Under the pieces are notes generated by a model. It ran no database searches. It was given only the letters and a program-made list of their open reading frames with translations, and had not been told where the DNA came from. From positions 1-53,330 of the IMG/VR virus record IMGVR_UViG_3300042922_000577: a DNA stretch of 53,330 nt; one strand, written 5' to 3'. The translations under genes and the position numbers were made by a program. Of this stretch, positions 40,359 through 49,323 are shown piece after piece. This stretch comes from a virus. Numbering within the stretch: the stretch's first letter is position 1; each line of letters starts with the position of its first letter.

Positions 40359-41510
40359 TTAGGAACCGGCGCCCGTGGTGAAGCCGATCGCCGTGTTCCA
40401 CAGCGCCGAGGCGCCGGTGACGTGGCGGACCTTCGAGACCACGGAGTCCGAGTCGAAGTCGCCCTCGGCCTCGGGGTTGATCTCGCCGCCGCCGTTGGCC
40501 GACTTGGCGTTCGAGTCCTTGATCCAGAAGGACGGCTCCGGGTAGCCCTGGAGGCGGTTCCGGGTCAGGACCGGCAGGTCGTCGCCACCGGCGACGGGGA
40601 CGATGATCGCACCCTTGCCCATGTTCGGGTAGAGCGTCCGCAGCCACTTCCAGCCGATGACCTCGACCTCGGCGCCGTAGTCGACCGTCTCCTCCCAGGA
40701 GTAGCCCGTCTGCGCGCCCGGGTTGCGGACGATGCGACGGCCCTGGATACCCTGGCGCACCAGCGGCGCGTTCGGGATCGAGGTGAGGATGACGAACTTG
40801 GTGTAGTCGACATCCTGGCCCTCGACCTGCACGCCCTGAAGCTGCGCGATGGCAGTGGCGAGTTCCACCGGGTCCATGAGGTCCGGGTTGCCCGTCAGCG
40901 CCGTCGCGCCGTTCAGGCCGCCGCCGGTGCCCGTCCGGAAGCCCGAGGCGTTCACGAGCAGGCTCGCGACCTCGATCTCGTTCTGGTTGGCGGCGTGGCG
41001 GCCGAACATCGCGATGGCCTCGCGGAGGTGGTTGACGTTGGTGCCGCGGGAGTTGACGATCGTCTCCCAGTCGATACCGAACGCCTCGCCGGTCTTGGAG
41101 ACCCGACCCTTCTTGCCGGAGGCCTGGAGGCCGATCTGGGGGTACGACTCACGGCGACCGACGCGGGGCAGACCGCCGGGGACGAACTGCTTGCCCTCGT
41201 GGGAGCCCGGGATGTTGTCCTGGTTGAACCCGTAGAGGTTGTACTCCTCGTCCCGGTCGATGCCCGTGAGTTCCCACTCGGTGGTGAAGCGCTCGGCCAC
41301 CTGCGGGATTTCGCGGTAGTACGCCCGCAGGGTGCGGACGATGGCGGGCTGAAGCTGCGTCGGCAGATCACCGTAGGCGATCGACTCGGCGAACTTGATC
41401 TGGGCCTGCTCGCGCTGGCGGCGCGTGGGGAGCGGACCGTCCTTGACGGCGGCCTTTCCCTCGGCGGTCCGCCAGAGCTTGAACGCTTCCAGCTGGCGTG
41501 CGGTAGGCAT
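40359..41510 (-). CDS. major capsid protein
   Basis: 383 residues; ATG with CAGGAGATC upstream. HK97-like organisation: helical N-terminal arm (LPTRRQREQAQIKFAES), a spine-helix region (VNHLREAIAMFGRHAANQNEIEVASLLV), a central sheet (YTKFVILTSIPNAPLVR) and a C-terminal beta region (GKGAIIVPVAGGDDLPVLTRN). Order after the decoration protein and followed by a strong terminator. Self-assembles into the head, with the product at 41936 as protease and scaffold. Confidence 0.88.
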   Translation of the reverse strand: MPTARQLEAFKLWRTAEGKAAVKDGPLPTRRQREQAQIKFAESIAYGDLPTQLQPAIVRTLRAYYREIPQVAERFTTEWELTGIDRDEEYNLYGFNQDNIPGSHEGKQFVPGGLPRVGRRESYPQIGLQASGKKGRVSKTGEAFGIDWETIVNSRGTNVNHLREAIAMFGRHAANQNEIEVASLLVNASGFRTGTGGGLNGATALTGNPDLMDPVELATAIAQLQGVQVEGQDVDYTKFVILTSIPNAPLVRQGIQGRRIVRNPGAQTGYSWEETVDYGAEVEVIGWKWLRTLYPNMGKGAIIVPVAGGDDLPVLTRNRLQGYPEPSFWIKDSNAKSANGGGEINPEAEGDFDSDSVVSKVRHVTGASALWNTAIGFTTGAGS

Positions 41511-41527
41511 GTCGTTGATCTCCTGTC

Positions 41528-41932
41528 TTACGCCGAAGCGACGCTGATCTTGTCGGGGACGAGCTGGACCCAGATGTCGGTCCCGGCGACCGGCTTGGCC
41601 TCGGTGAGGTAGCCGATCGGGAAGTTGCCGGTCGCGGTGAGCGTGACCGCACCCGCGGCGGTGATGTACACCGTGGCGCCGTCCGTCGCGGTACCGGCGG
41701 TGCCGGAGATGCGGACGTGCGCGGCGGTGTCGACCTGGGCGTAGTAGTTCCCGTCCTCACGCAGACGCGGGGTGTCGACGATGACGCCGATCTTCGCGCC
41801 GACGCGGGCGATCTGGTTGATGGCGGCGGCTGCGGAGCCTCCGGGGAGACCGGCCTCGGACGAGCCGAGGTTCACCGTCTTCACCCAGATGGATGCCCAG
41901 TTCGCGCTGTCGTTGACGACCTTGGCGGCCAT
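41528..41932 (-). CDS. capsid decoration/head fibre protein
   Basis: 134 residues; ATG with GGAGGTG upstream. Beta-rich with Gly, Thr and Val and a C-terminal barrel-like stretch (GATVYITAAGAVTLTATGN, then PIGYLTEAKP), similar to DUF2190-type head proteins. Position between the protease/scaffold and capsid genes is the standard place for a decoration protein that stabilises the head. Confidence 0.72.
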   Translation of the reverse strand: MAAKVVNDSANWASIWVKTVNLGSSEAGLPGGSAAAAINQIARVGAKIGVIVDTPRLREDGNYYAQVDTAAHVRISGTAGTATDGATVYITAAGAVTLTATGNFPIGYLTEAKPVAGTDIWVQLVPDKISVASA

Positions 41933-41935
41933 GTC

Positions 41936-42334
41936 TTACACCTCCACCATCTCGTCGAAGGCCTCGTCGACCTTGGACTGGTCCAGTTCCCCCTCGGTGC
42001 CCTTCAGGGGCGTGCCGGTGAGGTCGTTCTCGGTGAAGCCGAAGTCGAGGACCGACTCCCGCTTGGCCGGGGCGGCGGATGCGGACAGTTCCTTGCGGAT
42101 CGCGTCCTCGTGCGCCTTCTCCGACTCGATCGCCTCGGCCACGGGGACTCCGCGGTCGACGCGCTCGTACACGGCCTTCCGGCCCGCCTCGGTCAGCCCC
42201 GCCGTGACGACGGCCTCGGCGATGTCGCCGAGAGAGGGCTGCTCGGGAGCGGGGGCGGCCTGGGACTCGACGTACGCCTTGACCGCGGCCGTGGCCGCGT
42301 TCTCCGCGATGGTCTGTGCCTCTTCGGCTTCCAT
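41936..42334 (-). CDS. nested in-frame scaffolding protein
   Basis: 132 residues, the C-terminal part of the protease gene. On the minus strand the internal ATG is preceded by AGAAGGAGAAGCAG, a strong Shine-Dalgarno at 6 bases spacing, better than that of the full-length start. The product (MEAEEAQTIAENA onward) is a charged coiled helix with an acidic end (DEAFDEMVEV), as in scaffolding proteins. The same nested plan is known in phage lambda (Nu3 inside C). Supported by sequence but unverified. Confidence 0.6.
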   Translation of the reverse strand: MEAEEAQTIAENAATAAVKAYVESQAAPAPEQPSLGDIAEAVVTAGLTEAGRKAVYERVDRGVPVAEAIESEKAHEDAIRKELSASAAPAKRESVLDFGFTENDLTGTPLKGTEGELDQSKVDEAFDEMVEV

Positions 42335-43078
42335 CTGCTTCTCCTTCTGGGTGTTCCGCGACGGGGCCGTCTCGGAAGTCTCGCCGAGCACCTTGCGGGC
42401 CTCGGTCTTCTCGCGCGGGTCGCCTGCGACGCCGATGGCGAACGTGGCCGCCTCGCGGATGGTCATGTGCTCGATCAGGGCCTTCGCGCTCTCGGTGGCC
42501 ACCTTGACGATGGCCCCGTCCGCGCCGGGAGCCTCCACGAAGTCGACCGCGTTGTACGGCGACTCGCTCATGGGCAAGAACCGCTTCACGATCTGGGCGC
42601 CGCGCTCGCTGCGCTTCGGGACCATGACCGGCTCGTCGTTCTCGTCGGTCACCACGTCGCCGTCAGCGTCGAGCTTGGCCACCATCTCGATCTCGGCACC
42701 GGCGGAGATGGAGGTGCCGATCACGTCGGCGAACTGCCGGATGAAGTCGCTGGGCTCGCCCTCACGCACGAGTGCGTCGGCGTACATGCCGTCCGCCTCG
42801 GCCTTCGGGAGGCTCGTGGTCTTGGCCATGATCCGGCGGACATCGCCACCGGCCTCGCAGAAGCCGTCGTGGTTGGCGCGCATGCGGGTGCCGACCGGGA
42901 AGGTGTCCGCGAAGTCGCGCTCGATGACGCTCACGGGGTAGTCCGCGCTGGAGCCCTCGACGACCTTGGAGCCCGGCTCCCAGCCCATCAGGCGAACGCG
43001 AATCTTCTGACCCTTGCCCTCCGGCACGACGGCGCGCGTGCCCTGTCGGTAGCCCGACTCCTTCACGCTGATCGTCAT
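41936..43078 (-). CDS. capsid maturation protease with C-terminal scaffold domain
   Basis: 380 residues; ATG of MTISVKE chosen over an earlier in-frame start. The N-terminal about 235 residues form the protease-like part (beta-rich, with RMRANHDGF and SAGAEIEMVAKL; the catalytic set cannot be named by eye). The C-terminal about 130 residues are a charged Ala/Glu helix with KPE-type turns, typical of scaffold. It should cut itself and capsid-protein ends during head maturation. An internal ribosome site at 42334 allows a scaffold-only product. Confidence 0.72.
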   Translation of the reverse strand: MTISVKESGYRQGTRAVVPEGKGQKIRVRLMGWEPGSKVVEGSSADYPVSVIERDFADTFPVGTRMRANHDGFCEAGGDVRRIMAKTTSLPKAEADGMYADALVREGEPSDFIRQFADVIGTSISAGAEIEMVAKLDADGDVVTDENDEPVMVPKRSERGAQIVKRFLPMSESPYNAVDFVEAPGADGAIVKVATESAKALIEHMTIREAATFAIGVAGDPREKTEARKVLGETSETAPSRNTQKEKQMEAEEAQTIAENAATAAVKAYVESQAAPAPEQPSLGDIAEAVVTAGLTEAGRKAVYERVDRGVPVAEAIESEKAHEDAIRKELSASAAPAKRESVLDFGFTENDLTGTPLKGTEGELDQSKVDEAFDEMVEV

Positions 43079-43131
43079 AGCTCTGGAGCGTACACGATCG
43101 AACGTCTGTTCATGCACCGAGCGGCATGAAC

Positions 43132-44709
43132 TTACTGATCGCGCGTGTCGTTCCCGGAGTCGCCGGTGCCGTCGCCGTCACCCTGGCCGGTCCCCGAGGT
43201 CGAGCCCGACTTCCCGAGGGTGCCCTGCTCCGAGGAGCCCTTGCGGCGCGAGAACGGCTGCCAGCCGTCCGGCACGGCGCCGGGGTCGGAGATGTCGAGC
43301 ACGCGCGAGACACCCTGCTGGATGACCTCGGGGCCGAAGACCTCGGTCTGGTCGGCGAGCGTCCAGCCCTGCATGACGCGGGCGATCGTGTCGTCGTTGT
43401 GGTCGCGCCAGGTGACGACGAGCTTCTTCTCCATGCCCATCCAGCGGAAGAACCGGACGTAGAAGTCGTTCCACTCGCCGCGCCGTACGGCCGCCGTCGC
43501 CGCCGCGATGGGGTCGACCATGATGGCCGCGTTGCTCCCCCTCTCGGCGGGCTTGGACAGGAGCGCGTGCACGCTCATGCCGAGGCCCGCGGCCATGGCG
43601 TTCGCGAGACCGTCGCCGCTCTCGAAGTCGTAGCCCTTGCCCGCGGTCGCGAGCGGGGTGAACGAGTTCCCCTCGCCCTCCAGGAAGGTCGAGCCCGCCT
43701 GGCCGGGCTTGGAGACCTCGGCGGCCTTGTCCTTCGTCTTCTTGCCGCCGAGGGTGAGCTTGAACGCCAGCCGCGCGAGCGAGCGCGACATGACGTAGCC
43801 GTTGACCAGGAACTCCTTGTAGAGCCGCGACCAGGCGATGATGGCCAGCCCGTCCGGCACGCCGAGCGGCCACCCGATCTGCCGGTTGAACCCGTGGTCG
43901 AGGAGCGTGTAGTCGACTTCGGCTGCCTCGTTCTTCCCCTCGAACTTGATGAAGTCGCGGCGCTCCTCGCGGGGGAAGATGTCGGTGTAGTACCACCGGG
44001 TGCGGACGCTCGCGTCGACCGCCGTGGCGCCCGTGACGCCGGGCAGGGTCGTGCTCTGGGGCTTCGGGTTCCAGGTGCGACGGTAGGCCCAGATTTCCTC
44101 GGAGTTGTTCGGGTTCCGGAGGTAGCCGGTGATCTCGTGAATCTGAACCCGCTGGTAGCGCTTGTCGCCGTCGCGGCCGATGAAGAGGATGTTGCCGTCC
44201 GTGAAGGCCGCGCGGTTCAGTTCGCCCCGGGCGGTGGCGCCGAAGAGGTAGCGGACGCCCCAGGGCTCCTCCATCATGGTCTGGATGCGCGCGGGGATCG
44301 GCTTCGACTCCTGCTTGCCGGTGCGGTTCCGGGAGCCGAACTCGACCCCGGCGCCGAGGATGTGGCCATTCAGCACGCGCGCGCCGTTCTCGACGAACGG
44401 GTTCCCGGCGACGAGTTCGCGCAGCTGCTCACTGGCCTCCTTGACCTGCCGGAGGGTGAGGCCGGTGATGTCGTCGTACTCCCAGATCGGCGTCCAGCCC
44501 TTGGCGTCGAGCATCATGTCGATGCTGCCCAGGGCCTCGGCCATCGACGTGCGCGTGCCGTCCGCGTTGTCGATCATCAGGTTCTCGTGGCGCATGTTCA
44601 CGTTGTCCAGGAACTCGTGGACGGCTTCGAGTTCCGTCTCCATCGCGCGACTCCGCGGCGTCTGGAGCACGCGGTCGATGATGTTGCGCTTCGGGAGGGA
44701 GTCGGTCAT
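43132..44709 (-). CDS. portal protein
   Basis: 525 residues. Helical N-terminus (RVLQTPRSRAMETELEAVHEFL), a central domain with FGSRNRTGKQESKPIPARIQTMMEEPWGVRYLFG, a stem and crown-like helical end and an acidic Gly/Ser/Asp-rich tail. Order after the large terminase and before the protease is standard. Twelve copies form the ring through which DNA enters. ATG follows TAGGAT by six bases with no Shine-Dalgarno. Confidence 0.85.
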   Translation of the reverse strand: MTDSLPKRNIIDRVLQTPRSRAMETELEAVHEFLDNVNMRHENLMIDNADGTRTSMAEALGSIDMMLDAKGWTPIWEYDDITGLTLRQVKEASEQLRELVAGNPFVENGARVLNGHILGAGVEFGSRNRTGKQESKPIPARIQTMMEEPWGVRYLFGATARGELNRAAFTDGNILFIGRDGDKRYQRVQIHEITGYLRNPNNSEEIWAYRRTWNPKPQSTTLPGVTGATAVDASVRTRWYYTDIFPREERRDFIKFEGKNEAAEVDYTLLDHGFNRQIGWPLGVPDGLAIIAWSRLYKEFLVNGYVMSRSLARLAFKLTLGGKKTKDKAAEVSKPGQAGSTFLEGEGNSFTPLATAGKGYDFESGDGLANAMAAGLGMSVHALLSKPAERGSNAAIMVDPIAAATAAVRRGEWNDFYVRFFRWMGMEKKLVVTWRDHNDDTIARVMQGWTLADQTEVFGPEVIQQGVSRVLDISDPGAVPDGWQPFSRRKGSSEQGTLGKSGSTSGTGQGDGDGTGDSGNDTRDQ

Positions 44710-44721
44710 GCGCTGATCCTA
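44710..44721 (-). promoter_or_regulatory. possible leaderless promoter before portal
   Basis: TAGGAT on the minus strand (44721-44716), 6 bases, ATG at 44709. Two ATTTTCGC direct repeats (44729-44736 and 44749-44756) lie upstream and could be activator sites. Confidence 0.5.
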
Positions 44722-44767
44722 CTGGACGATTTTCGCGAATCCTGCGCAATTTTCGCCCGAGATCGGC

Positions 44768-46396
44768 TCAAATGGGCATCCCCAGCACCTCGTCCATGTC
44801 CAGGAAGTCGTACGGGTCCACGTCTACGAGGTCGCCGTCGTTCAGTTCGGAGATGGGGTCTTCGACCAGATCGCGGGCCTTCAGCGAGTACGAGAAGATC
44901 GCGGCTTCGAGGTCGTCCGGGCTGTGGATGCCACGCTTGCGCATGTCCTTCTTGGACTCGATCTGGATGGCACCCTTCGAGTCGAAGAAGTACCGAATCG
45001 ACATCAGCTGGTCCTTCAGCGCGGCACCGACCTCGTTGCCGTTCTCGTCGATCTCGTCGAAGTCCAGGTCGATCAGGCCGTCCAGCATGCCCTGGCGGAA
45101 GGTGTCGTACCAGTAGGCCTTGGCATCGTGCCACCGGCCCGCGTTGGGGCTCTTCTCGGACGCCGCAGCGCCGATCACGGTGTAGTGCCGCTCACCGAGC
45201 GCGACGAGTTCGCCGTAGGGGCCGGAGCCGACGCCCAGGCGGTCGATGACGACGATCTCGGCGCCCCGGTTGCCCGCCTCGGTGTGGATGCGGTTCTTCG
45301 TCTCCACCGCGGTCTTGTGGTTCCACGAGGCGATGTGCCGGATGCGCCCCTCCTGGTTCCCGTAGAGCTTGTTCATGTCGACGCCCATGTCGGCGATGTC
45401 GGCGCCCAGCACGGTCTCGGCCCGCGGGCTGGGGGTGATGGTGGTGTTCTCGGCCGCGTAGAGTGCCAGCTGGCTGAAGAACGCGAGGTCGTCGGCGTCG
45501 GGGAACTCGCCCATGGCCTTCGACTTGAACCACGCCGAATCCTCGCCCCACGCGCGCCGCTTCTGCTCGACCCAGGCGCGGTCGATCATGCCGGACTCCA
45601 GCATCTGGCGCTGCATCTCGGGGTCGTCGGGGTAGACGATCTCGCCGGTGAACGTCGGCAGGTCCTCGGCCGAGATCGTGGTCGTGGCCCAGTCGGGCTT
45701 GACCCGCTTGTCCTCGAAAATCTTCTGGAAGTAGGTGCCGATGCGGTCGGGGTTCCCGATGACGGCGATCTTGTTGTCACCGGCGCCGGTCGTCACGGCC
45801 TCGGCGGCGATGTACAGGTCGTCGTGGACGGCGCCACCCTCGTCGATGAAGACCCACGTCTTCACGTCGCTGTCGGCGATGGCGCGGATACCCTGGAAGG
45901 TACCCACGATGTCTTGCTTCGGAGGCGTGCGGCCGATGGCGAGGGTCTTGGCCTTCAGTTCGCCGGGCTCGCGCAGGTTCCACTCGTTGTTGCCGGTGAG
46001 GTAGCCGGGCACGATCGCGCCCCGCTGCTTGGCACGCTGGATGTCCTTCTGGATGTAGCCGAAGAGACCGTTTTTCAGCTGGAGCGCCGAGGGACTGGAG
46101 GCGATCACGAGGAGTTCACCGGGCTCGTGCGTGACCATGCCCCAGGTGATGAGTTCGCCGTACTGGCGCGTCTTGCCGGTACCGTTGGCGCTCTTCGTGG
46201 CCGTGCGGCGGCACGTCAGGAAGTCGTGAGCGATCTCGCGCTGCTTGCGGTGCCAGCGGTAGCCGAGCACGTCCCACAGCCACGCCTCGGGGTCTTCGCG
46301 GTAGATGGCCGACTTCGACTTCGAGCGCCAGTGGGCCAGGAGTTCGTTCTCCAGGCCGGACAGGTATGCCGCGACCTCGGCCCGGTTCTCAGTCAC
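44768..46396 (-). CDS. terL: large terminase subunit
   Basis: 542 residues. ATPase: Walker A SANGTGKT (69-76) and Walker B WVFIDEGG (181-188). Nuclease: GADIADMGVD (about 331), IVVIDRLGVGSG and HSPDDLEAA, the acidic set of the RNase H-like fold. Overlaps the upstream gene by eight bases. Pumps DNA into the head through the portal and cuts it. Confidence 0.95.
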   Translation of the reverse strand: MTENRAEVAAYLSGLENELLAHWRSKSKSAIYREDPEAWLWDVLGYRWHRKQREIAHDFLTCRRTATKSANGTGKTRQYGELITWGMVTHEPGELLVIASSPSALQLKNGLFGYIQKDIQRAKQRGAIVPGYLTGNNEWNLREPGELKAKTLAIGRTPPKQDIVGTFQGIRAIADSDVKTWVFIDEGGAVHDDLYIAAEAVTTGAGDNKIAVIGNPDRIGTYFQKIFEDKRVKPDWATTTISAEDLPTFTGEIVYPDDPEMQRQMLESGMIDRAWVEQKRRAWGEDSAWFKSKAMGEFPDADDLAFFSQLALYAAENTTITPSPRAETVLGADIADMGVDMNKLYGNQEGRIRHIASWNHKTAVETKNRIHTEAGNRGAEIVVIDRLGVGSGPYGELVALGERHYTVIGAAASEKSPNAGRWHDAKAYWYDTFRQGMLDGLIDLDFDEIDENGNEVGAALKDQLMSIRYFFDSKGAIQIESKKDMRKRGIHSPDDLEAAIFSYSLKARDLVEDPISELNDGDLVDVDPYDFLDMDEVLGMPI

Positions 46397-47177
46397 TTCG
46401 GCGCACCCGCTTCTCTCGCTCGTCCACGTTCTCCTGGAGGTGCTGGAAGCCCAGCGGCATGACCTCCCCGAGGAGCGCCATCATAGCCGGACGGGTGCCG
46501 GTGAACGTGATGCCGGAGAACTCGTCGGCATTGGCCTCTTCGAGCCGCGCGACGAAGCGCTCGAACATGATCGTGATGGCCTGGAGCATGATGTGGGCGT
46601 GGGCCTCGCGGATCGACTGGCGGGAATCGGCCAAGTCGTCCTGCATGCTCTCGATGGTCGAGCGCCACTCCTTCAGGAGCCGGACCATCGCGCTCGCCCA
46701 CGCGGGGGAGAGTTCCTTCGCCGTGATCTCCCCATCCGCGCCGACGTGGATGCCGTCGCTCTCCAGTTCGTCGAAGATGATGTCGCGCAGGCGCACGAGG
46801 TCGCGCAGGAGGAGCGACTTCTGCTCGACGGCATCGAGCGTGTAGGCGGCCAGGAGGGTCCGCACGCGCGTGCCGATCGCCGCGGGACTCGTGCCGTCCG
46901 GGCATCCCAGGTCGTCGTACATCTGCTCGAAGCTCATGCGCTTCGAGGCCATGTCGAGGAGCCGGTCGTCGTAGATCGAGAGGGCCTGGAGGTCGACGCC
47001 GATGCCCTCGGACGCGGGCCGGAAGTTCATGCCGGGCTTGATGTCGGAGGCGTTGATCACGAGCGCCTTGCCGCGCGCCGCAGCGCGAAGCTCGGCGGCC
47101 TCGTCCACGTCGGCGAAGTCGGGGTCCGGCTCGCCGTGGTCCCGCTCGTAGTCGGTGCGCTCAGGACCCCGTGACAT
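46389..47177 (-). CDS. probable small terminase subunit
   Basis: 262 residues; ATG of MSRGPERTD, which overlaps the upstream gene's stop region. Helix-rich with a central part (AIGTRVRTLLAAYTLDAVEQ; LLRDLVRLRDIIFDEL) and an acidic-basic end. Directly before TerL and translationally coupled to it, the standard place of TerS. Longer than most small subunits and without an obvious helix-turn-helix, so position is the main support. Confidence 0.55.
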   Translation of the reverse strand: MSRGPERTDYERDHGEPDPDFADVDEAAELRAAARGKALVINASDIKPGMNFRPASEGIGVDLQALSIYDDRLLDMASKRMSFEQMYDDLGCPDGTSPAAIGTRVRTLLAAYTLDAVEQKSLLLRDLVRLRDIIFDELESDGIHVGADGEITAKELSPAWASAMVRLLKEWRSTIESMQDDLADSRQSIREAHAHIMLQAITIMFERFVARLEEANADEFSGITFTGTRPAMMALLGEVMPLGFQHLQENVDEREKRVRRSD

Positions 47178-47307
47178 CGTGCACCTTGATTTCCACCAGG
47201 AACTGCTGATCGTGCGTCCGCGCGGTGAATGTGCCGTCGTCATTGCGTTCGAGGTCGGCACGCTCGGCGATGATGCGGAGGATGTCTTCTGCTGTCGGGT
47301 AAGGCAT
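47161..47307 (-). CDS. small hypothetical protein
   Basis: 48 residues. A helix (TAEDILRIIAERADLER), then two strands (TFTARTHDQQFLVEIKVHDV). ATG lies 6 bases after TAGGAT, with no Shine-Dalgarno. It would start the packaging operon transcript. Overlaps the probable small terminase by 17 bases. Confidence 0.6.
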   Translation of the reverse strand: MPYPTAEDILRIIAERADLERNDDGTFTARTHDQQFLVEIKVHDVTGS

Positions 47308-47319
47308 GGCGTGATCCTA
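47308..47319 (-). promoter_or_regulatory. possible leaderless promoter before packaging genes
   Basis: TAGGAT on the minus strand (47319-47314), six bases, ATG at 47307. The upstream DNA includes CAGCT/AGCTG inverted repeats (47320-47335). Confidence 0.5.
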
Positions 47320-47328
47320 CAGCTTCGG

Positions 47329-49041
47329 TCAGCTGAAGAGTGCCGGGTCGGCGGCCATCATCGTCGTGAGCAGGTCGGCGATGGCCTGGTGGCCCGTGTC
47401 GTTCGGGTGCAGGCCGTCACCGGTGTGTAGAGCCTTCCAGCGGCCGGAGTCGAGGGAGGACTCGACCGCCGGAGCGATGTCGAGCACGCGCGCCAGCAGG
47501 TGTCGAGGGTGGCCGACGAGCAGGGCACCGGGCGTGCCGATCGCCACGCGCGTGAGCGTCGTCGGGTCGAGCGGCGCCCCAGCCCGGAAATACTGGTTCG
47601 CAGTGACCCGGCGTGGCCCCTGGGTCGCGTTGACCGTCTGGTTCGTGACGGTGGCGTAGGCGTCGGTCGAGCCCGAGTTGGGCAGTAGGGTGAACCACGC
47701 GATGCGCTGGCCCTGGTGCCGCTTCCAGATCGTGATGCAGTCGTCGATGTACTGCTCGGCGGTGCGGTTCGCCCGGATGTCGTTGATGCCGTAGTTGCCT
47801 GCGAGCCAGCCGCTCGCGATTGCCAGTTCGTACCGGCTGCGCGAGGTGGGCAGGGGGTCGGTGTGAGCCGTCGAGCCCACGTCGGTGCGGTTCACGTAGG
47901 CCTGTGCGGTCTCGCCGGAGCGGTTTGCGATGAAGAACGAGCGCCCGGCAAGCGCCCGCGACAGGAAGTTTCGCGCGGTCGTGCCGGTGGAGCCCTCGCC
48001 TCCCATGATCGAGTCGCCGAGTCCCGTCGTGACGCCCTCGCCGGACCACTCGGTGAGGATGTAGGCCGGAGCGAACATGCCACTGCCGGAGTTCGAGAGC
48101 GCGCCGCCCATGGTGATGTCGGCGAGGTCGGTGCCGCGGGCCACTCCGTCGATGTTGGCCGCCGGGAGGTGGGTGAAGTGCCACTCCGTGCCGCCACGGG
48201 TCAGGTGGGTCCAGAAGGCGATGGCGTCGCCCGCGTTGTGGGGGAAGATGATCTCGTCGGAGATCGCCCAGGAGCGCGCCGGAATGGTCACGCTGGCGGC
48301 TCCGGCCCACGTGATCTGCACGGCCTGGTTGACCGAGCCTCGGAGCGTGATGGGGCCGGGTGCGGCGTTGTAGTAGGCCGCGCGCAGGATGAGACCGGCG
48401 CGGATCATGGTGTGCGTGATCTTGCTCACCATGGTGTTGTTCGTGGTGTCGCGTCCGCTGAAGTCGAACCGCGGGTAGCGCGGAGATACCGGCACGAGAC
48501 CCGTTCCGAGAAGCCCGCGGACGGGGCGGATCACCGCGCTGTCCACCTTGGTCGCCACGGCCTGCGAACTGGCCGAGGCGGGGTCTCCGAGGATGGTGGC
48601 GACCAGCCCGTCCGCGGTGGCGACGATGCCGCTGCTGGGGTCGGCCGGGATCGCCGTGGTGAGGTCGAGCACGCTCCCGGCGGGAAGGTAGAAGCTGAAC
48701 GAGAACGGCGAGACGCCTACGAGTTCGACGGCGGCCGTGTAGGTGAAGTCGGTGGGGTCGCCGGGGCTGTTCGAGGCGATGAGGCGGACGCCCTGCTGGC
48801 CGTCAGGGCTGATGAGGTAGCCGTTGGAGTCGAGGCTGAGCGTCACCGCCTGCTGGAACATCGTCACCGGGTTCGGCGTCACGAACGGGAGCTTGACCCG
48901 CGGCGCGGTGGGGGCGATGACGACCTTCCCCTGCATCGGGAGCATGTCCGGCTCTCGATTGGGGTCGGCCGCATCGACCACCGCCTGAATGAATTGCCCG
49001 ACGACGGTGCCGTAGAGCACTCCGCTTGGAAGATCAGCCAT
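47329..49041 (-). CDS. SGNH/GDSL hydrolase tail-associated protein
   Basis: 570 residues. The C-terminal about 240 residues carry SGNH blocks: GLGDSIMGG (Ser, about 343), GNYGINDI (Asn, about 417) and DGLHPNDTGH (Asp/His, about 541). The N-terminal 300 residues are beta-rich and resemble tail-fibre or minor tail modules (FTYTAAVELVGVSPFSFSFYL). Such enzymes remove acetyl groups from host surface sugars. It is unusual in lying upstream of the terminase, apart from the other tail genes. ATG is 6 bases after TACGAT. Confidence 0.8.
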   Translation of the reverse strand: MADLPSGVLYGTVVGQFIQAVVDAADPNREPDMLPMQGKVVIAPTAPRVKLPFVTPNPVTMFQQAVTLSLDSNGYLISPDGQQGVRLIASNSPGDPTDFTYTAAVELVGVSPFSFSFYLPAGSVLDLTTAIPADPSSGIVATADGLVATILGDPASASSQAVATKVDSAVIRPVRGLLGTGLVPVSPRYPRFDFSGRDTTNNTMVSKITHTMIRAGLILRAAYYNAAPGPITLRGSVNQAVQITWAGAASVTIPARSWAISDEIIFPHNAGDAIAFWTHLTRGGTEWHFTHLPAANIDGVARGTDLADITMGGALSNSGSGMFAPAYILTEWSGEGVTTGLGDSIMGGEGSTGTTARNFLSRALAGRSFFIANRSGETAQAYVNRTDVGSTAHTDPLPTSRSRYELAIASGWLAGNYGINDIRANRTAEQYIDDCITIWKRHQGQRIAWFTLLPNSGSTDAYATVTNQTVNATQGPRRVTANQYFRAGAPLDPTTLTRVAIGTPGALLVGHPRHLLARVLDIAPAVESSLDSGRWKALHTGDGLHPNDTGHQAIADLLTTMMAADPALFS

Positions 49042-49053
49042 ACGTGGATCGTA
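49042..49053 (-). promoter_or_regulatory. possible leaderless promoter before SGNH gene
   Basis: TACGAT on the minus strand (49053-49048), six bases, ATG at 49041. A GGGGAGGG lies too far (about 20 bases) to serve as ribosome site. Confidence 0.5.
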
Positions 49054-49074
49054 GCGGACCCTCCCCGGGTTACC

Positions 49075-49323
49075 TCACTGCGACGACGCGCTCAGCTGGT
49101 CGAACTCGTTCTGCCAGTCCCGCAGCGCCTCGCGCCGGTAGTCGGTGTTCTCCCAGCGCAGCCGCCGGATGCGCTCCAGGCGCCGCCGCCCGGGGATCGT
49201 GAAGATGACGTGGACGAGCGTCAGGCTGACCACCGCGCACGCCGCCAGCATCACGAGCCCGAGTAGCAGCTGCGCCCAGAGCGGCCAGTGGGCGAGCATC
49301 CCCGGCCCCCAGTAGGTGATCAC
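49075..49323 (-). CDS. small membrane protein
   Basis: 82 residues from GTG (GTGA overlap). One or two hydrophobic segments (MLAHWPLWAQLLLGLVMLAACAVVSLTLVHVIF, read as a hairpin or one long segment), then a cytoplasmic Arg/Glu-rich helical tail. Function unknown. Confidence 0.65.
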   Translation of the reverse strand: MITYWGPGMLAHWPLWAQLLLGLVMLAACAVVSLTLVHVIFTIPGRRRLERIRRLRWENTDYRREALRDWQNEFDQLSASSQ

